Origin: Alkalimonas collagenimarina | GTDB taxonomy: Bacteria; Pseudomonadota; Gammaproteobacteria; Enterobacterales; Alteromonadaceae | Direction: 5' to 3' | NCBI RefSeq assembly: GCF_030717845.1 | Contig: NZ_JAUZVZ010000003.1 | Location: 147,973-211,972, forward strand | Length of the DNA stretch: 64,000 nt | Shown: piece after piece, positions 19,331-29,591 of the stretch | How the letters are laid out: each line of letters starts with the position of its first letter | Numbering within the stretch: position 1 is the first letter of the stretch | Notes under the pieces: model-generated | What the model saw: only the letters and a program-made list of their open reading frames with translations | Told to the model about the DNA's origin: nothing | The model's database searches: none | Position numbers and translations under genes: made by a program

Positions 19331-20419
19331 ATGTCAGTGCTTAAGATTATTTTCTTTGTGTTACGAAGTATTGCTTACGGTCTGGCGCTTGCGCTGGTGT
19401 TGTTGCTATTGTTCCCACAATACATCAACTTTCAACTTCCAAGCCCTGCTTTGCATGAAGAAGAACAAAAGCAAGCGCCAGTATCCTATTCCAGAGCCGT
19501 AAGGATGGCAGCGCCCTCCGTGGTCAATGTGTATACCCGCACCACCATCAATCATCCTCGCTCGCTCCGGGCCCGAACCGTAGAGCGACAAGAACTCGGC
19601 TCTGGTGTCATTATGAGTTCACAAGGCTACATTCTAACCAATCATCATGTGGTGTATGGGGCGGATCATATTGAAGTCGCTTTGCAAGATGGTCGTTGGC
19701 TCGAAGCCGTGTTGATTGGTCAAGATGAACTGACCGACTTAGCTTTGTTGTATGTCGAAGCAGATAATCTACCAGCCATCCCACAGGATCCTCAGCTAGA
19801 TCCTCAAGTTGGAGATGTCGTGCTCGCGATTGGTAATCCGTTGAATTTGGGCCAGACCGTAACGCAAGGCATCATCAGTGCCAATGGCAACGATGGCATG
19901 AGCTCACGCGGTTACTTCGATTTTATGCGAATGGATGCCGCCATCAATGCTGGTAATTCAGGTGGGGCTTTGGTGAATAGCAATGGTACTCTGGTCGGCA
20001 TTAATGCAGCTACGTTCCAGCGCCAAAGTCAGGATGTACAAGGGATTTTCTTTGCGGTGCCTTACAAGCTTGCCCATCGAGTGATGGAGAAGTTAATTCA
20101 GCATGGCCGCGTGCTTCGTGGGCATCTTGGGGTGTCTGGTGATCCGGTGATTAATGCTGCAGGCGATCGGTTAATATCGACCGGTCAGCCGTTGTATGGC
20201 GTCTTGCTGACCTCTATCAGCCCTTACAGCCCGGCTGCGGAAGCTGGGTTGCAAGTCAATGATATCTTATTGGAAATTGATGGCAAAAGCTTCACCAGCA
20301 CTCAGCATGCGCTGAATATGATCGCCGAGACGGTACCAGATACTACGGTGGAACTGACCATTCAACGCAACAACGAACGAATGGTTATCCCAACCTTAAT
20401 CCGCGAGTTACGCAATTAA
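19331..20419 (+). CDS. degS: Membrane-anchored serine protease DegS (sigma-E regulatory)
   Basis: 362 residues from the ATG at 19331; the frame is open to a TTG at 19292, but this start gives the normal DegS N-terminal anchor helix (about 6-31). Trypsin-like domain with His106 (TNHHVV), Asp136 (LTDLALL) and Ser210 (GNSGGALV), then a single PDZ domain, against two in DegQ. DegS senses outer-membrane protein C-termini and makes the first cut in RseA, releasing sigma-E. No strong Shine-Dalgarno is seen before this ATG. Confidence 0.93.
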   Translation: MSVLKIIFFVLRSIAYGLALALVLLLLFPQYINFQLPSPALHEEEQKQAPVSYSRAVRMAAPSVVNVYTRTTINHPRSLRARTVERQELGSGVIMSSQGYILTNHHVVYGADHIEVALQDGRWLEAVLIGQDELTDLALLYVEADNLPAIPQDPQLDPQVGDVVLAIGNPLNLGQTVTQGIISANGNDGMSSRGYFDFMRMDAAINAGNSGGALVNSNGTLVGINAATFQRQSQDVQGIFFAVPYKLAHRVMEKLIQHGRVLRGHLGVSGDPVINAAGDRLISTGQPLYGVLLTSISPYSPAAEAGLQVNDILLEIDGKSFTSTQHALNMIAETVPDTTVELTIQRNNERMVIPTLIRELRN

Positions 20420-20446
20420 GGTTGGTTTTGTCTGCATATACAATTT

Positions 20447-21706
<1,260 letters not shown>

Positions 21707-21964
21707 TTACATCGATGAGTTAAGTAATTTTTCTCTACGCCATTGCTCTGGCGTAAAAGTACGAATAGAAACTGCATGAATACTGCCGTCCTGAATGGCA
21801 GCCATCAAGGGAGCATAAATCATTTGTTGCTGTTTGACCCGGCTAACTTCAGCAAAGCAATCGCCAACTGCAGTGACAGAATAATGAGAACCATCTGCAC
21901 TGACTTTGACTTCAGACAGCTGCAATTGTTCCTGCAAAAGTTGCTCGATTTGTTGAATGTCCAT
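21707..21964 (-). CDS. ibaG: BolA-family protein IbaG
   Basis: 85-residue BolA-like protein (formerly YrbA). The class II KH-like fold is represented by VKVSADGSHYSVTAVGDCF and the invariant histidine region SIHAVSIRTFTPEQWRRE. IbaG partners with monothiol glutaredoxins in Fe-S handling and affects envelope integrity. It sits between mlaB and murA, as in E. coli and Vibrio. Confidence 0.93.
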   Translation of the reverse strand: MDIQQIEQLLQEQLQLSEVKVSADGSHYSVTAVGDCFAEVSRVKQQQMIYAPLMAAIQDGSIHAVSIRTFTPEQWRREKLLNSSM

Positions 21965-21967
21965 TAG

Positions 21968-22267
21968 TTACTCTGTGTTATCACTGATAGGAAGTAAAGC
22001 AAGTACATCGGTTACTTCAGCCAGTGAGTATAATTGAGAGGGCACATGCTGCAATTGAACCACCAAGCCCCCTTGTCTGGCAAGCGCTAATTGTTTTAAT
22101 AGCCAAGCTAGCCCGGCCGTATCAATCGAGCTCAATTGTTTAAAATCGAAGACAACCTGACCTGACATGCTACTTAGTTGCTTAAAAGGCCAGCAACCAA
22201 GCAAAGTATTTCTATCCAATGTGCCATGAAATAGCAATCGTTGTTGATCATGCTCTATACGCAACAC
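21968..22267 (-). CDS. mlaB: Phospholipid ABC transporter STAS subunit MlaB
   Basis: 99-residue single STAS domain protein, the small cytoplasmic subunit that binds and stabilises the MlaF ATPase. It contains the STAS core VVFDFKQLSSIDTAGLAWLL with the conserved Ser/Asp/Thr at the helix start (about residues 47-50). It lies three bases after mlaC and three bases before ibaG. Confidence 0.92.
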   Translation of the reverse strand: MLRIEHDQQRLLFHGTLDRNTLLGCWPFKQLSSMSGQVVFDFKQLSSIDTAGLAWLLKQLALARQGGLVVQLQHVPSQLYSLAEVTDVLALLPISDNTE

Positions 22268-22270
22268 CGA

Positions 22271-22930
22271 CTAGTCTCCTTCAGCAGGTTCAGCCGGCTC
22301 AATCGGTGCTTTAGCGCGTTCTTGCAGCAGTTCAGTCACTCGGCTTAAGCCCTGCTGACGGATCATGCCAGCTAGCTCAGCTCGTTTACTATCCAGCAGT
22401 GAAATACCTTCAGCCACCATATCAAACACCTGCCAATACTCAGAGTCTCTGGCGCGGCGTAATTTAAACTCAATGACGATATCCGGCTTACCAGGGTCGA
22501 TGACCCGGGCTCTGACAGTTGCAATCTGGCGGTTGCCGACATCTTGGCTGGGCGCGATGATTACCTGCTGATCACGATACAAGGTCAGGGTTCCGGCATA
22601 GGTCGCAATCATGTACTCTTGAAAAGCGATGACAAAGGCATCACGCTCCTCTTCGGTGGTATTGCGGATATGATTACCAATCACCCGGAATGCCGCATAG
22701 CGCACATCAATGTAAGGTAATAGTTCTTCATTGACCATGGCCCGCATCAGCTCAGGATCGGCCATAATGTTATCTTTTTCTGCTGCTAACCGGGTAAACG
22801 CCTGATCCGCCACCACAGAGATCATTTCATAAGGGTCGGTAAATTTCTGTACCTCGGCCGCAGACAAAGAGACAGAAAGCAACAAAGCGAAGGTAGCTGT
22901 CATCTGTGTAAATAATTTAACTAATTTCAT
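22271..22930 (-). CDS. mlaC: Periplasmic phospholipid carrier MlaC
   Basis: 219 residues with a signal peptide (about 1-25), the Tol-Ttg2 lipid-binding domain, and an extended acidic/proline C-terminal tail. Conserved segments are LLPYIDVRYAAFRVIGNH and FVIAFQEYMIATYAGTLTLY. MlaC shuttles phospholipids between the outer-membrane MlaA complex and inner-membrane MlaFEDB to keep the outer leaflet LPS-rich. The gene starts two bases after mlaD. Confidence 0.94.
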   Translation of the reverse strand: MKLVKLFTQMTATFALLLSVSLSAAEVQKFTDPYEMISVVADQAFTRLAAEKDNIMADPELMRAMVNEELLPYIDVRYAAFRVIGNHIRNTTEEERDAFVIAFQEYMIATYAGTLTLYRDQQVIIAPSQDVGNRQIATVRARVIDPGKPDIVIEFKLRRARDSEYWQVFDMVAEGISLLDSKRAELAGMIRQQGLSRVTELLQERAKAPIEPAEPAEGD

Positions 22931-22932
22931 AA

Positions 22933-23394
22933 CTAATCCCGATTAAATAAAAACTGACCGATCAATTCTTCCAGCACCATGGCTGAACGCGTGTCTTCAA
23001 TCATATCGCCATCTTTGAGTATGTGGACGGTTTCGTCAATAAAGCCGGGCTGGATACCAAGATACTGCTCCCCCAGCAAACCAGAGGTTAAAATGACCAC
23101 AGAGCTGGTTTCAGGGAAATTATCGTACTGTCGACTAATTTCAAGACGCACCCTGGGCGTGTAGTAGTTTTTGTCCAGTTCTATCGCCGCGACCCGGCCA
23201 ACCACCACACCACCAACTTTGATGGGTGAGCGAGCCTTCAACCCACCAATATTTTCGAACTCGGCGTACAAGGTGTAGGTATCACCCGAGCCAGCAAAAC
23301 CCGTGTTAGCTACTTTGAGTGCCAGAATCAAAAAAGCACCTACGGCTATAGCTACAAACAAACCGACTAAAATCTCAATTTTCCGTGTGCTCAT
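22933..23394 (-). CDS. mlaD: MCE-domain phospholipid transporter subunit MlaD
   Basis: 153 residues from the ATG at 23394 (MSTRKIEILVGLFV), chosen over the TTG and GTG upstream that overlap mlaE. One N-terminal helix (about 8-28) anchors it, and a single MCE domain follows (about 38-117: GGLKARSPIKVGGVVVGRV). It forms the hexameric ring over MlaE in the periplasm. The C-terminal tail is shorter than in the 183-residue E. coli protein. Confidence 0.93.
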   Translation of the reverse strand: MSTRKIEILVGLFVAIAVGAFLILALKVANTGFAGSGDTYTLYAEFENIGGLKARSPIKVGGVVVGRVAAIELDKNYYTPRVRLEISRQYDNFPETSSVVILTSGLLGEQYLGIQPGFIDETVHILKDGDMIEDTRSAMVLEELIGQFLFNRD

Positions 23395-23395
23395 G

Positions 23396-24181
23396 TTATC
23401 CACCAAACATTAATGCGGTTAAAATAAAATCAAATGCTAAAACTGCTAACGATGCGGTTACTACGGTTTCGGTGGTCGCCCGGCTAATACCCTCAGACGT
23501 TGGAACCGCATCAAACCCTTTGTGCAGAGCAATCCACATCACTATAAAAGCAAAAACGATGCTTTTAATGATGCCATTGAACACATCTTGATACAGATCG
23601 ACATTCGCTTGCATCGCTGACCAATAGCCCCCGCCATCGACACCCAGCCAATCAACACCCACCAAATGACCACCCAAAATTCCTACCGCAGTAAAGATAA
23701 TGGCCAGCAAAGGCATGCTGATCACACCAGCCCAAAATCGAGGGGAAATAATACGACGCAATGGGTCCACCGCCATCATTTCCATGCTCGATAGTTGTTC
23801 GGTTGCTTTCATCAAGCCAATCTCAGCCGTTAAGGCACTGCCTGCCCGCCCAGCAAAAAGCAATGCAGTAACAACAGGCCCGAGTTCACGCAACAAACTC
23901 AAGGCCACCAATGGACCCAACATTTGCTCGGCGCCAAACTTCACCAGTACGGTATAACCTTGCAAGGCCAGCACCATACCTATAAAGAGCCCGGAGACCA
24001 AAATAATCAGTAACGACAGCACACCGACAACATAGAGCTGCTTAATAAGCAACGGTGTTCCTTTACGGATGCTGGGCTTGCCAAAAATAGCTCCAAGCAG
24101 CATTAAAGCAGCACGACCCAGTCCCATAACGGAGTGAATAGTGGCAGCGCCCATTCGCTGCAGTTGATCCAACACCATCAC
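23396..24181 (-). CDS. mlaE: Phospholipid ABC transporter permease MlaE
   Basis: 261-residue permease of the MlaE/YrbE family with five to six membrane helices. Typical segments are [46 protein letters not shown] and [17 protein letters not shown]. It transports phospholipid together with MlaF, MlaB and MlaD. The start overlaps mlaF by four bases and the stop is one base from the mlaD start. Confidence 0.95.
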   Translation of the reverse strand: MMVLDQLQRMGAATIHSVMGLGRAALMLLGAIFGKPSIRKGTPLLIKQLYVVGVLSLLIILVSGLFIGMVLALQGYTVLVKFGAEQMLGPLVALSLLRELGPVVTALLFAGRAGSALTAEIGLMKATEQLSSMEMMAVDPLRRIISPRFWAGVISMPLLAIIFTAVGILGGHLVGVDWLGVDGGGYWSAMQANVDLYQDVFNGIIKSIVFAFIVMWIALHKGFDAVPTSEGISRATTETVVTASLAVLAFDFILTALMFGG

Positions 24182-24990
24182 AACAACTCCATTAATTCAT
24201 CGGCATAAGGCGCCGCTTTGTAGTGAAAAGGCACGGCGCCATCGGCTTCGCCTTTCAAAAACTGTTGCACCAAAGGTGATTCATGCTGCCGCAGTTGCTC
24301 CGGTGTACCCTCTCCAATCACATGTTTTTCAGCCACTACGTAGACATAGTCGGCAATACTCATCACTTCGGTGACATCATGCGATACCACGATGGAGGTT
24401 AAACCCAGCGCATTGTTCAATGCTCGGATCAGTTTCACAACAATGCCCATCGATATCGGGTCTTGTCCGGCAAAAGGCTCATCGTACATGATCAACTGGG
24501 GGTCTAAGGCAATGGCACGAGCTAAAGCAGCCCGGCGCGCCATACCACCTGATAATTCAGCGGGCATTAAATCACGGGCTCCACGCAAACCTACCGCCTC
24601 TAGCTTCATGAGTACCATGATTTTAATTAAACTTTCCGGTAGCTTAGTATGCTCACGGATGGGAAACGCAACATTATCAAATACCGACATTTCACTGAAC
24701 AAAGCTCCACTTTGAAACAGCATGCTCATATCTTTGCGTGTCTGATACAGTTCAGAGCGGTTCATCTTAGGAATGGAACGACCGCGAAACAAAATATCGC
24801 CACTATCGGGCCGCAGTTGACCACCAATCAACTTCAGCAGCGTAGTTTTGCCAATGCCGCTCGGCCCCATAATGGCGGTCACTTTTCCTTTTTCAACTGT
24901 CATATTCATACCGTCATAGATGAGGTTATCCCCTCGACTGAACGACAGATTTTGAATATCGACCATAATATCGGACAAAGTACTCTCCAT
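24178..24990 (-). CDS. mlaF: Phospholipid ABC transporter ATPase MlaF
   Basis: 270-residue ABC ATPase. Walker A is GPSGIGKTT (42-50), the signature is [14 protein letters not shown], and Walker B is [13 protein letters not shown], followed by the H-loop VVSHD. The ATG at 24990 gives an N-terminus that aligns with E. coli MlaF (both begin ME.S); no Shine-Dalgarno precedes it, while a GGAGAG inside the first codons would serve a downstream TTG at 24978, so the start is slightly uncertain. First gene of the mlaFEDCB-ibaG-murA operon. Confidence 0.95.
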   Translation of the reverse strand: MESTLSDIMVDIQNLSFSRGDNLIYDGMNMTVEKGKVTAIMGPSGIGKTTLLKLIGGQLRPDSGDILFRGRSIPKMNRSELYQTRKDMSMLFQSGALFSEMSVFDNVAFPIREHTKLPESLIKIMVLMKLEAVGLRGARDLMPAELSGGMARRAALARAIALDPQLIMYDEPFAGQDPISMGIVVKLIRALNNALGLTSIVVSHDVTEVMSIADYVYVVAEKHVIGEGTPEQLRQHESPLVQQFLKGEADGAVPFHYKAAPYADELMELL

Positions 24991-24992
24991 AT

Positions 24993-25009
24993 TGCAGGCT
25001 TAGCCTGCA
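24993..25009. repeat. Perfect 17-base palindrome just upstream of mlaF
   Basis: TGCAGGCT-T-AGCCTGCA, two 8-base arms around one base, lies 3 bases before the mlaF start. It could be an operator or, in RNA, a hairpin that limits ribosome access to mlaF. No T tract follows, so it is not a terminator. Confidence 0.6.
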
Positions 25010-25239
25010 TCTAAACAGCGCGGCACTATACCGATACCGCTTTCCTATTTCAAATAAGTACCTATTTGCATTTAAACGAATGCAAACTCTATTGTATCAA
25101 AGTTGGCACTGCATGACCTTCTCATTATTCGTAACAAATCATTGCAAAAAGTCGAACACCTTAAAACACTATAAATTTTGCTTTTCTAAACAATAAACGG
25201 GAAAATAGCCACATTAGACCACCCCAGAAGGAATATTGA

Positions 25240-26211
25240 GTGTCGCCACTCATCACAGCCAGCATCTTCGTACTTGTCGGGCTTATCTTATTGATTTGGA
25301 GCGCAGATCGCTTTGTATATGGCGCATCCTCTATCGCCCGAAACCTGAATATTTCACCGATGATCATTGGTCTAACCATTGTTGCCATGGGCTCTTCAGC
25401 CCCTGAAATCATGGTTTCCGCCACGGCTGCCTGGCAAGGCCGACTCGATACCTCTGTGGGGAACGCTTTAGGGTCCAACATCACCAATATACTGCTGGTC
25501 ATTGGTGCCACGGCTTTGCTCAAGCCCATTAGTGTCGCATCCATGACGGTGAAACGAGAATTTCCGTTGTTAATTTTATGCACTTTATTAGGGTACCTGT
25601 TTTTAGCCGATCAAACCTTAACCAGAGCTGAAGGAGGTATCCTTTTAACCGCTTTTGCCCTTTTCATTGCCTTGATGGTTTATTGGGGCCGCCATGTTGC
25701 TCCTGACGATCCGCTGCTCAGCGAGTATCAGGCGGAGTTGCCGCCGCCAATCACAACATACAAAGCAATTTTCTGGCTCGTCGCGGGTCTGCTATTGTTG
25801 CTGGCAAGCTCACAGTTGTTGGTGCATGGCGCAGTGACGATTGCCAGCTATGCTGGCATGAGTGATTTATTGATTGGCTTGACCATTATTGCCATCGGAA
25901 CCAGTTTGCCTGAGTTGGCGGCCAGTTTAATTGGTATCCTCAAAGGCGAGGACGATTTAGCGCTGGGCAATATTATTGGCTCGAATATCTTTAACATTTT
26001 AGCGGTTTTAGGTATTGGCGTTGTCATTGCTCCGGGCAGCATTGATGTTAATGCAGCCGGCAGAGATAGTTACGTCATGATTGCGGCTACCGTAGTGATG
26101 CTGCTCATGAGTTTACGGATTGGTAAACTTCGGCGTATTAATCGGGTCGAAGGTCTACTGCTGCTGACAGCATTTATCGGTTATCAGTTTTTGTTATTTA
26201 ACAGCTTTTAA
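25240..26211 (+). CDS. yrbG: CaCA-family calcium/sodium antiporter (YrbG-like)
   Basis: 323-residue inner-membrane cation antiporter with about ten helices in two inverted halves. Each half carries the alpha-repeat: GSSAPEIMVSA with GNALGSNITNIL, and GTSLPELAASL with GNIIGSNIFNIL. Start is a GTG at 25240 with AGAAGGA seven bases upstream. It heads the plus-strand cluster to kdsD-kdsC-lpt, divergent from mla, exactly as in E. coli yrbG. The transported cation is inferred only from the family. Confidence 0.93.
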   Translation: MSPLITASIFVLVGLILLIWSADRFVYGASSIARNLNISPMIIGLTIVAMGSSAPEIMVSATAAWQGRLDTSVGNALGSNITNILLVIGATALLKPISVASMTVKREFPLLILCTLLGYLFLADQTLTRAEGGILLTAFALFIALMVYWGRHVAPDDPLLSEYQAELPPPITTYKAIFWLVAGLLLLLASSQLLVHGAVTIASYAGMSDLLIGLTIIAIGTSLPELAASLIGILKGEDDLALGNIIGSNIFNILAVLGIGVVIAPGSIDVNAAGRDSYVMIAATVVMLLMSLRIGKLRRINRVEGLLLLTAFIGYQFLLFNSF

Positions 26212-26224
26212 TATGGAAGCTCCC

Positions 26225-27193
26225 ATGACCACTAGTTTTAAAGCTCAGGCGTTACAGGTTTTAGCCATCGAAGCAGAGGCGGTCTCGCAATTAGCCCGCT
26301 TTATCGATGATGACTTCGAGCGGGCCTGTCAACTCATTATGGACAGCAGCGGTCGGGTCATTGTCTCCGGCATGGGCAAGTCTGGCCACATTGCTAATAA
26401 AATTGCCGCAACCTTTGCATCCACCGGTACGCCAGCTTTTTTTGTCCATCCGGGTGAGGCCAGCCATGGCGATCTTGGTATGATCACCAAAGATGATGTG
26501 GTGATTGCCATATCTAACTCCGGAGAAACCGGTGAGATCCTCACCATCATTCCGGTGATCAAGCGCATAGGTGCTCATTTGATTGCCATGAGTGGAAATC
26601 CTTCCTCGACTTTAGCTAAGCTCGCTGATGTCCATGTCTGTGTTAAAGTCGATCAGGAAGCCTGCCCATTAGGGCTGGCCCCAACAGCAAGCACCACAGC
26701 AACACTTGCCATGGGAGATGCCATGGCAGTCGCTTTATTAAATGCGCGTGGCTTTTCAGCCAATGATTTTGCCTTATCTCACCCAGGGGGCAGCTTGGGC
26801 CGGCGTTTACTGTTACGCTTACAAGATGTGATGCACAGCGATAGTGCTGTGCCTATCGTGTTGGTCACTGCATCTATTAAAGAGGCATTATTGGAAATGT
26901 CTGCCAAAGGTCTGGGGATGACCGCCATTGTCGATTCATCCGGTCAATTGCAAGGTGTTTTTACCGATGGTGATTTACGCCGTATTCTTGATCAACGCTA
27001 TGATATTCATGACACAGCCATTACTATGGTGATGACGCCTGACTGTATTACGGCAGCCCCGGAAACCTTAGCAGCCGAAGCGTTAAAGATGATGGAGCAG
27101 CGCAAGATTAACGGCTTAATTATTATTGATGCACAAAAGAAACCGATTGGTGCGATGAATATGCATGACCTGTTAAAGGCTGGAGTGTTGTGA
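26225..27193 (+). CDS. kdsD: D-arabinose 5-phosphate isomerase
   Basis: 322-residue enzyme that makes arabinose 5-phosphate from ribulose 5-phosphate for KDO synthesis. It has an N-terminal SIS domain (SGMGKSGHIANKIAATFAST, GEASHGDLGM, ISNSGETGE) and two C-terminal CBS domains (about 205-322). I start at the ATG at 26225 because GGAAG stands just before it; an in-frame ATG at 26213 is possible. Translationally coupled to kdsC. Confidence 0.95.
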   Translation: MTTSFKAQALQVLAIEAEAVSQLARFIDDDFERACQLIMDSSGRVIVSGMGKSGHIANKIAATFASTGTPAFFVHPGEASHGDLGMITKDDVVIAISNSGETGEILTIIPVIKRIGAHLIAMSGNPSSTLAKLADVHVCVKVDQEACPLGLAPTASTTATLAMGDAMAVALLNARGFSANDFALSHPGGSLGRRLLLRLQDVMHSDSAVPIVLVTASIKEALLEMSAKGLGMTAIVDSSGQLQGVFTDGDLRRILDQRYDIHDTAITMVMTPDCITAAPETLAAEALKMMEQRKINGLIIIDAQKKPIGAMNMHDLLKAGVL

Positions 27194-27750
27194 TGCGCAG
27201 CTTATTTAAACAATGCTACCAAGCAGTCTCCGATGAGCTGTGGCAACAGGCGCAACAAATCCGTTTGCTGATTTGTGATGTTGATGGAGTTTTTTCGGAT
27301 GGTCGCATTTACCTTGGTAACGACGGCGAAGAGCTAAAAGCCTTCCATACCCGCGATGGCTATGGCGTCAAAGCCTTACGCAAAGCTGGCGTAGAGGTTG
27401 CGGTCATCACCGGTCGTACCTCTGATATCGTCCAGAAACGTATGCAATCACTGACCATCCCCTATATTTATCAGGGACAAGAACAAAAAATACCGGCCTA
27501 CAACGAGTTGCTTACTACACTGTCGCTTCAGCCGGAGCAAGTGGCCTATATCGGTGACGATTTAAGTGACTGGGATGTCATGCAGCGTGTTGGCCTGAGC
27601 ATTGCGGTTCATGATGCTCACCCGTATTTGCGACTCCATGCTAACTATATTACCCAAAGCCTCGGTGGTTATGGTGCAGTTCGGGAAGCCTCAGATCTGC
27701 TGCTCATGTGCCGCAACGCTTTTCAACAATTTGATGGCAGTAGCTCATGA
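27193..27750 (+). CDS. kdsC: 3-deoxy-D-manno-octulosonate 8-phosphate phosphatase
   Basis: 185-residue C0-type HAD phosphatase giving free KDO for LPS. The HAD motif I is ICDVDGVFSDG, motif II is VITGRTSDIV, and motif IV is YIGDDLSDW. The small C0 form lacks a cap domain and works as a tetramer. The ATG at 27193 overlaps the kdsD stop by one base, and the 3' end overlaps lptC by four. Confidence 0.96.
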   Translation: MRSLFKQCYQAVSDELWQQAQQIRLLICDVDGVFSDGRIYLGNDGEELKAFHTRDGYGVKALRKAGVEVAVITGRTSDIVQKRMQSLTIPYIYQGQEQKIPAYNELLTTLSLQPEQVAYIGDDLSDWDVMQRVGLSIAVHDAHPYLRLHANYITQSLGGYGAVREASDLLLMCRNAFQQFDGSSS

Positions 27751-28304
27751 AAAGCTGGCTACGGCTTAGCCTAATACTCTTGCTGGTAGCTGCGGTATTC
27801 AGCTACTGGTGGCATTCAGCATCTGAAGACAGCACATCCATTTACACGGAACGGGAACTGATCCCGGATTTTATAGCCGAACAGTTAACACGTACCGTGT
27901 ACAATGAAGATGGCCAGCTCAGTGAGTTGGTGCAGGCAGAACGTATGGAGCACTTTGAGTGGCTTGGCTTTACACAACTCGAGAAGCCTGTATTTACCTT
28001 GCTAGATAGAGCACACAACCTGAGTTGGCAGGCGTCCAGTGTATCCGCAGTATTGTACCCGAATGACAAGCTGATTCTTGATGGTGAGGTGTTATTGCAA
28101 AATTTAGCCCCTGACGATTTAATTGATCGAGTGCAAACATCGTACCTTGAAATGTCACTCCCTTCGGAGCTTATTACCACCGACGAAGAGGTAATGATTT
28201 TCGGTATAGGCTTTACCATACACGGTTTAGGTATGCGAGCCAGCCTGAATGAACAGAGTATTTTTATGCAGCAACACCTACGGACGGATTACCAGAATGA
28301 TTAA
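27747..28304 (+). CDS. lptC: LPS export protein LptC
   Basis: 185 residues: one N-terminal membrane helix (about 5-23) and a periplasmic beta-jellyroll (about 60-180) belonging to the OstA-like fold. LptC takes LPS from the LptBFG transporter and hands it to LptA. Sequence identity in this family is low, so the call rests on the fold pattern (SSVSAVLYPNDKLILDGEVLL) and its fixed place between kdsC and lptA. Confidence 0.9.
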   Translation: MKSWLRLSLILLLVAAVFSYWWHSASEDSTSIYTERELIPDFIAEQLTRTVYNEDGQLSELVQAERMEHFEWLGFTQLEKPVFTLLDRAHNLSWQASSVSAVLYPNDKLILDGEVLLQNLAPDDLIDRVQTSYLEMSLPSELITTDEEVMIFGIGFTIHGLGMRASLNEQSIFMQQHLRTDYQND

Positions 28305-28824
28305 AACCTCTCTCCTACTGACGGCGTTGCTGTTCAGTGCACTCGCGTTGGCAGATCAGTCAGACTTCCAACAACCTTTATCTGTTGATTCGGACACTTT
28401 TTTCACCGATATACAAACATCTAATCTTGTGTATGAGCGTAATGTCATTGTACAACAGGGATCGCTCAAAATTCTGGCCGAAAAGCTCGAAATAGACGGT
28501 TCTGCCGGCAAAGGGGCAGAGATTTTTATTGCCACCGGTAACCCGGCAACCTACAGCCAACTGATGGAAGATGGCTCCAGAGTGGAAGCGGAAGCCCAAG
28601 AAATTCGCTTTGAGCGAGCCGACCGCATGCTGACCATGACGGGGAACGCAGAGTTAAGACAAAGCGGCAGTCTGGTTCGGGGCGCATTAATGCGCTATAA
28701 CATTGAAACACAGCAATTAAATGCTGAACGTGGTGATGATGAAAATGGGCGAGTCAGGACAATATTTGAACCTGCGCAGCGTCAACCGCAAAACAATAAT
28801 CAAGAAGAGAACCAACAACCATGA
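28297..28824 (+). CDS. lptA: LPS periplasmic bridge protein LptA
   Basis: 175 residues from the ATG at 28297, which gives a clean signal peptide (about 1-20, ending ALALA). The frame is open 16 codons upstream inside lptC, but that part lacks a signal. The OstA domain (about 28-150) includes GNVIVQQG-like repeats: [25 protein letters not shown] and [14 protein letters not shown]. The tail is Gln/Asn-rich. LptA oligomers span the periplasm between LptC and LptD. Confidence 0.93.
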   Translation: MIKTSLLLTALLFSALALADQSDFQQPLSVDSDTFFTDIQTSNLVYERNVIVQQGSLKILAEKLEIDGSAGKGAEIFIATGNPATYSQLMEDGSRVEAEAQEIRFERADRMLTMTGNAELRQSGSLVRGALMRYNIETQQLNAERGDDENGRVRTIFEPAQRQPQNNNQEENQQP

Positions 28825-29543
28825 CATTGAAAGCATCCCATTTAGCCAAAAGCTATAAAGGTCGGCATGTGGTGAAAGATGTCAGTCTGGAAGTGAATGC
28901 CGGACAAATCGTTGGCTTACTCGGACCCAATGGGGCTGGCAAAACCACCACATTTTACATGATCGTTGGCCTTGTGCCCTGCGATAAAGGGTCTATCATG
29001 CTGAACAATAGCGATGTGACTGATCAACCCATTCATCAACGCGCCCGGCTTGGGATTGGCTACCTACCCCAAGAGAGCTCCATTTTTCGTAAGTTAACGG
29101 TGCGGGATAACTTATTGGCTATACTGCAAACACGCAAAGAGCTTTCAAATTCACAGCAGGAAGAAACAGCTGATGATCTGCTGGAAGAGTTTCACATTGG
29201 TCATATCAGCCAGAGTCTTGGCATGAGTTTATCAGGGGGCGAACGCCGTCGGGTAGAAATTGCCCGGGCTCTGGCAGCCGATCCCGACTTCGTGCTACTG
29301 GATGAACCCTTTGCCGGAGTCGATCCTATTTCGGTACTGGATATCAAAAAAATCATTCAGCACCTCAGTCAACGTGGCATTGGTGTCTTGATCACCGATC
29401 ACAATGTCAGAGAAACCCTTGATGTTTGTGAAACGGCCTATATTGTTAGTCATGGGGAGTTGATTGCAAAAGGTACCCCAGCAGATGTACTCGCAAACCA
29501 GCACGTCAGGGATGTATACCTTGGTGAGCAATTCAGGCTATAG
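28821..29543 (+). CDS. lptB: LPS export ABC ATPase LptB
   Basis: 240-residue ABC ATPase that powers LptFG. Walker [15 protein letters not shown] (about 35-48), the long insertion [16 protein letters not shown] typical of LptB, signature [15 protein letters not shown], Walker [13 protein letters not shown] and H-loop [10 protein letters not shown] are all intact. Overlaps lptA by four bases. The motif [11 protein letters not shown] is nearly invariant in LptB. Confidence 0.97.
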   Translation: MTLKASHLAKSYKGRHVVKDVSLEVNAGQIVGLLGPNGAGKTTTFYMIVGLVPCDKGSIMLNNSDVTDQPIHQRARLGIGYLPQESSIFRKLTVRDNLLAILQTRKELSNSQQEETADDLLEEFHIGHISQSLGMSLSGGERRRVEIARALAADPDFVLLDEPFAGVDPISVLDIKKIIQHLSQRGIGVLITDHNVRETLDVCETAYIVSHGELIAKGTPADVLANQHVRDVYLGEQFRL

Positions 29544-29591
29544 TTATAGCATCAGGCTTTGTTTTTTTATGCAGGAGCACCGTACATACCA

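Noticed and set aside
17870..20419. degQ and degS as a recent tandem duplication
   Set aside because: The two differ in PDZ number and anchor, and the pair is an old, conserved arrangement.
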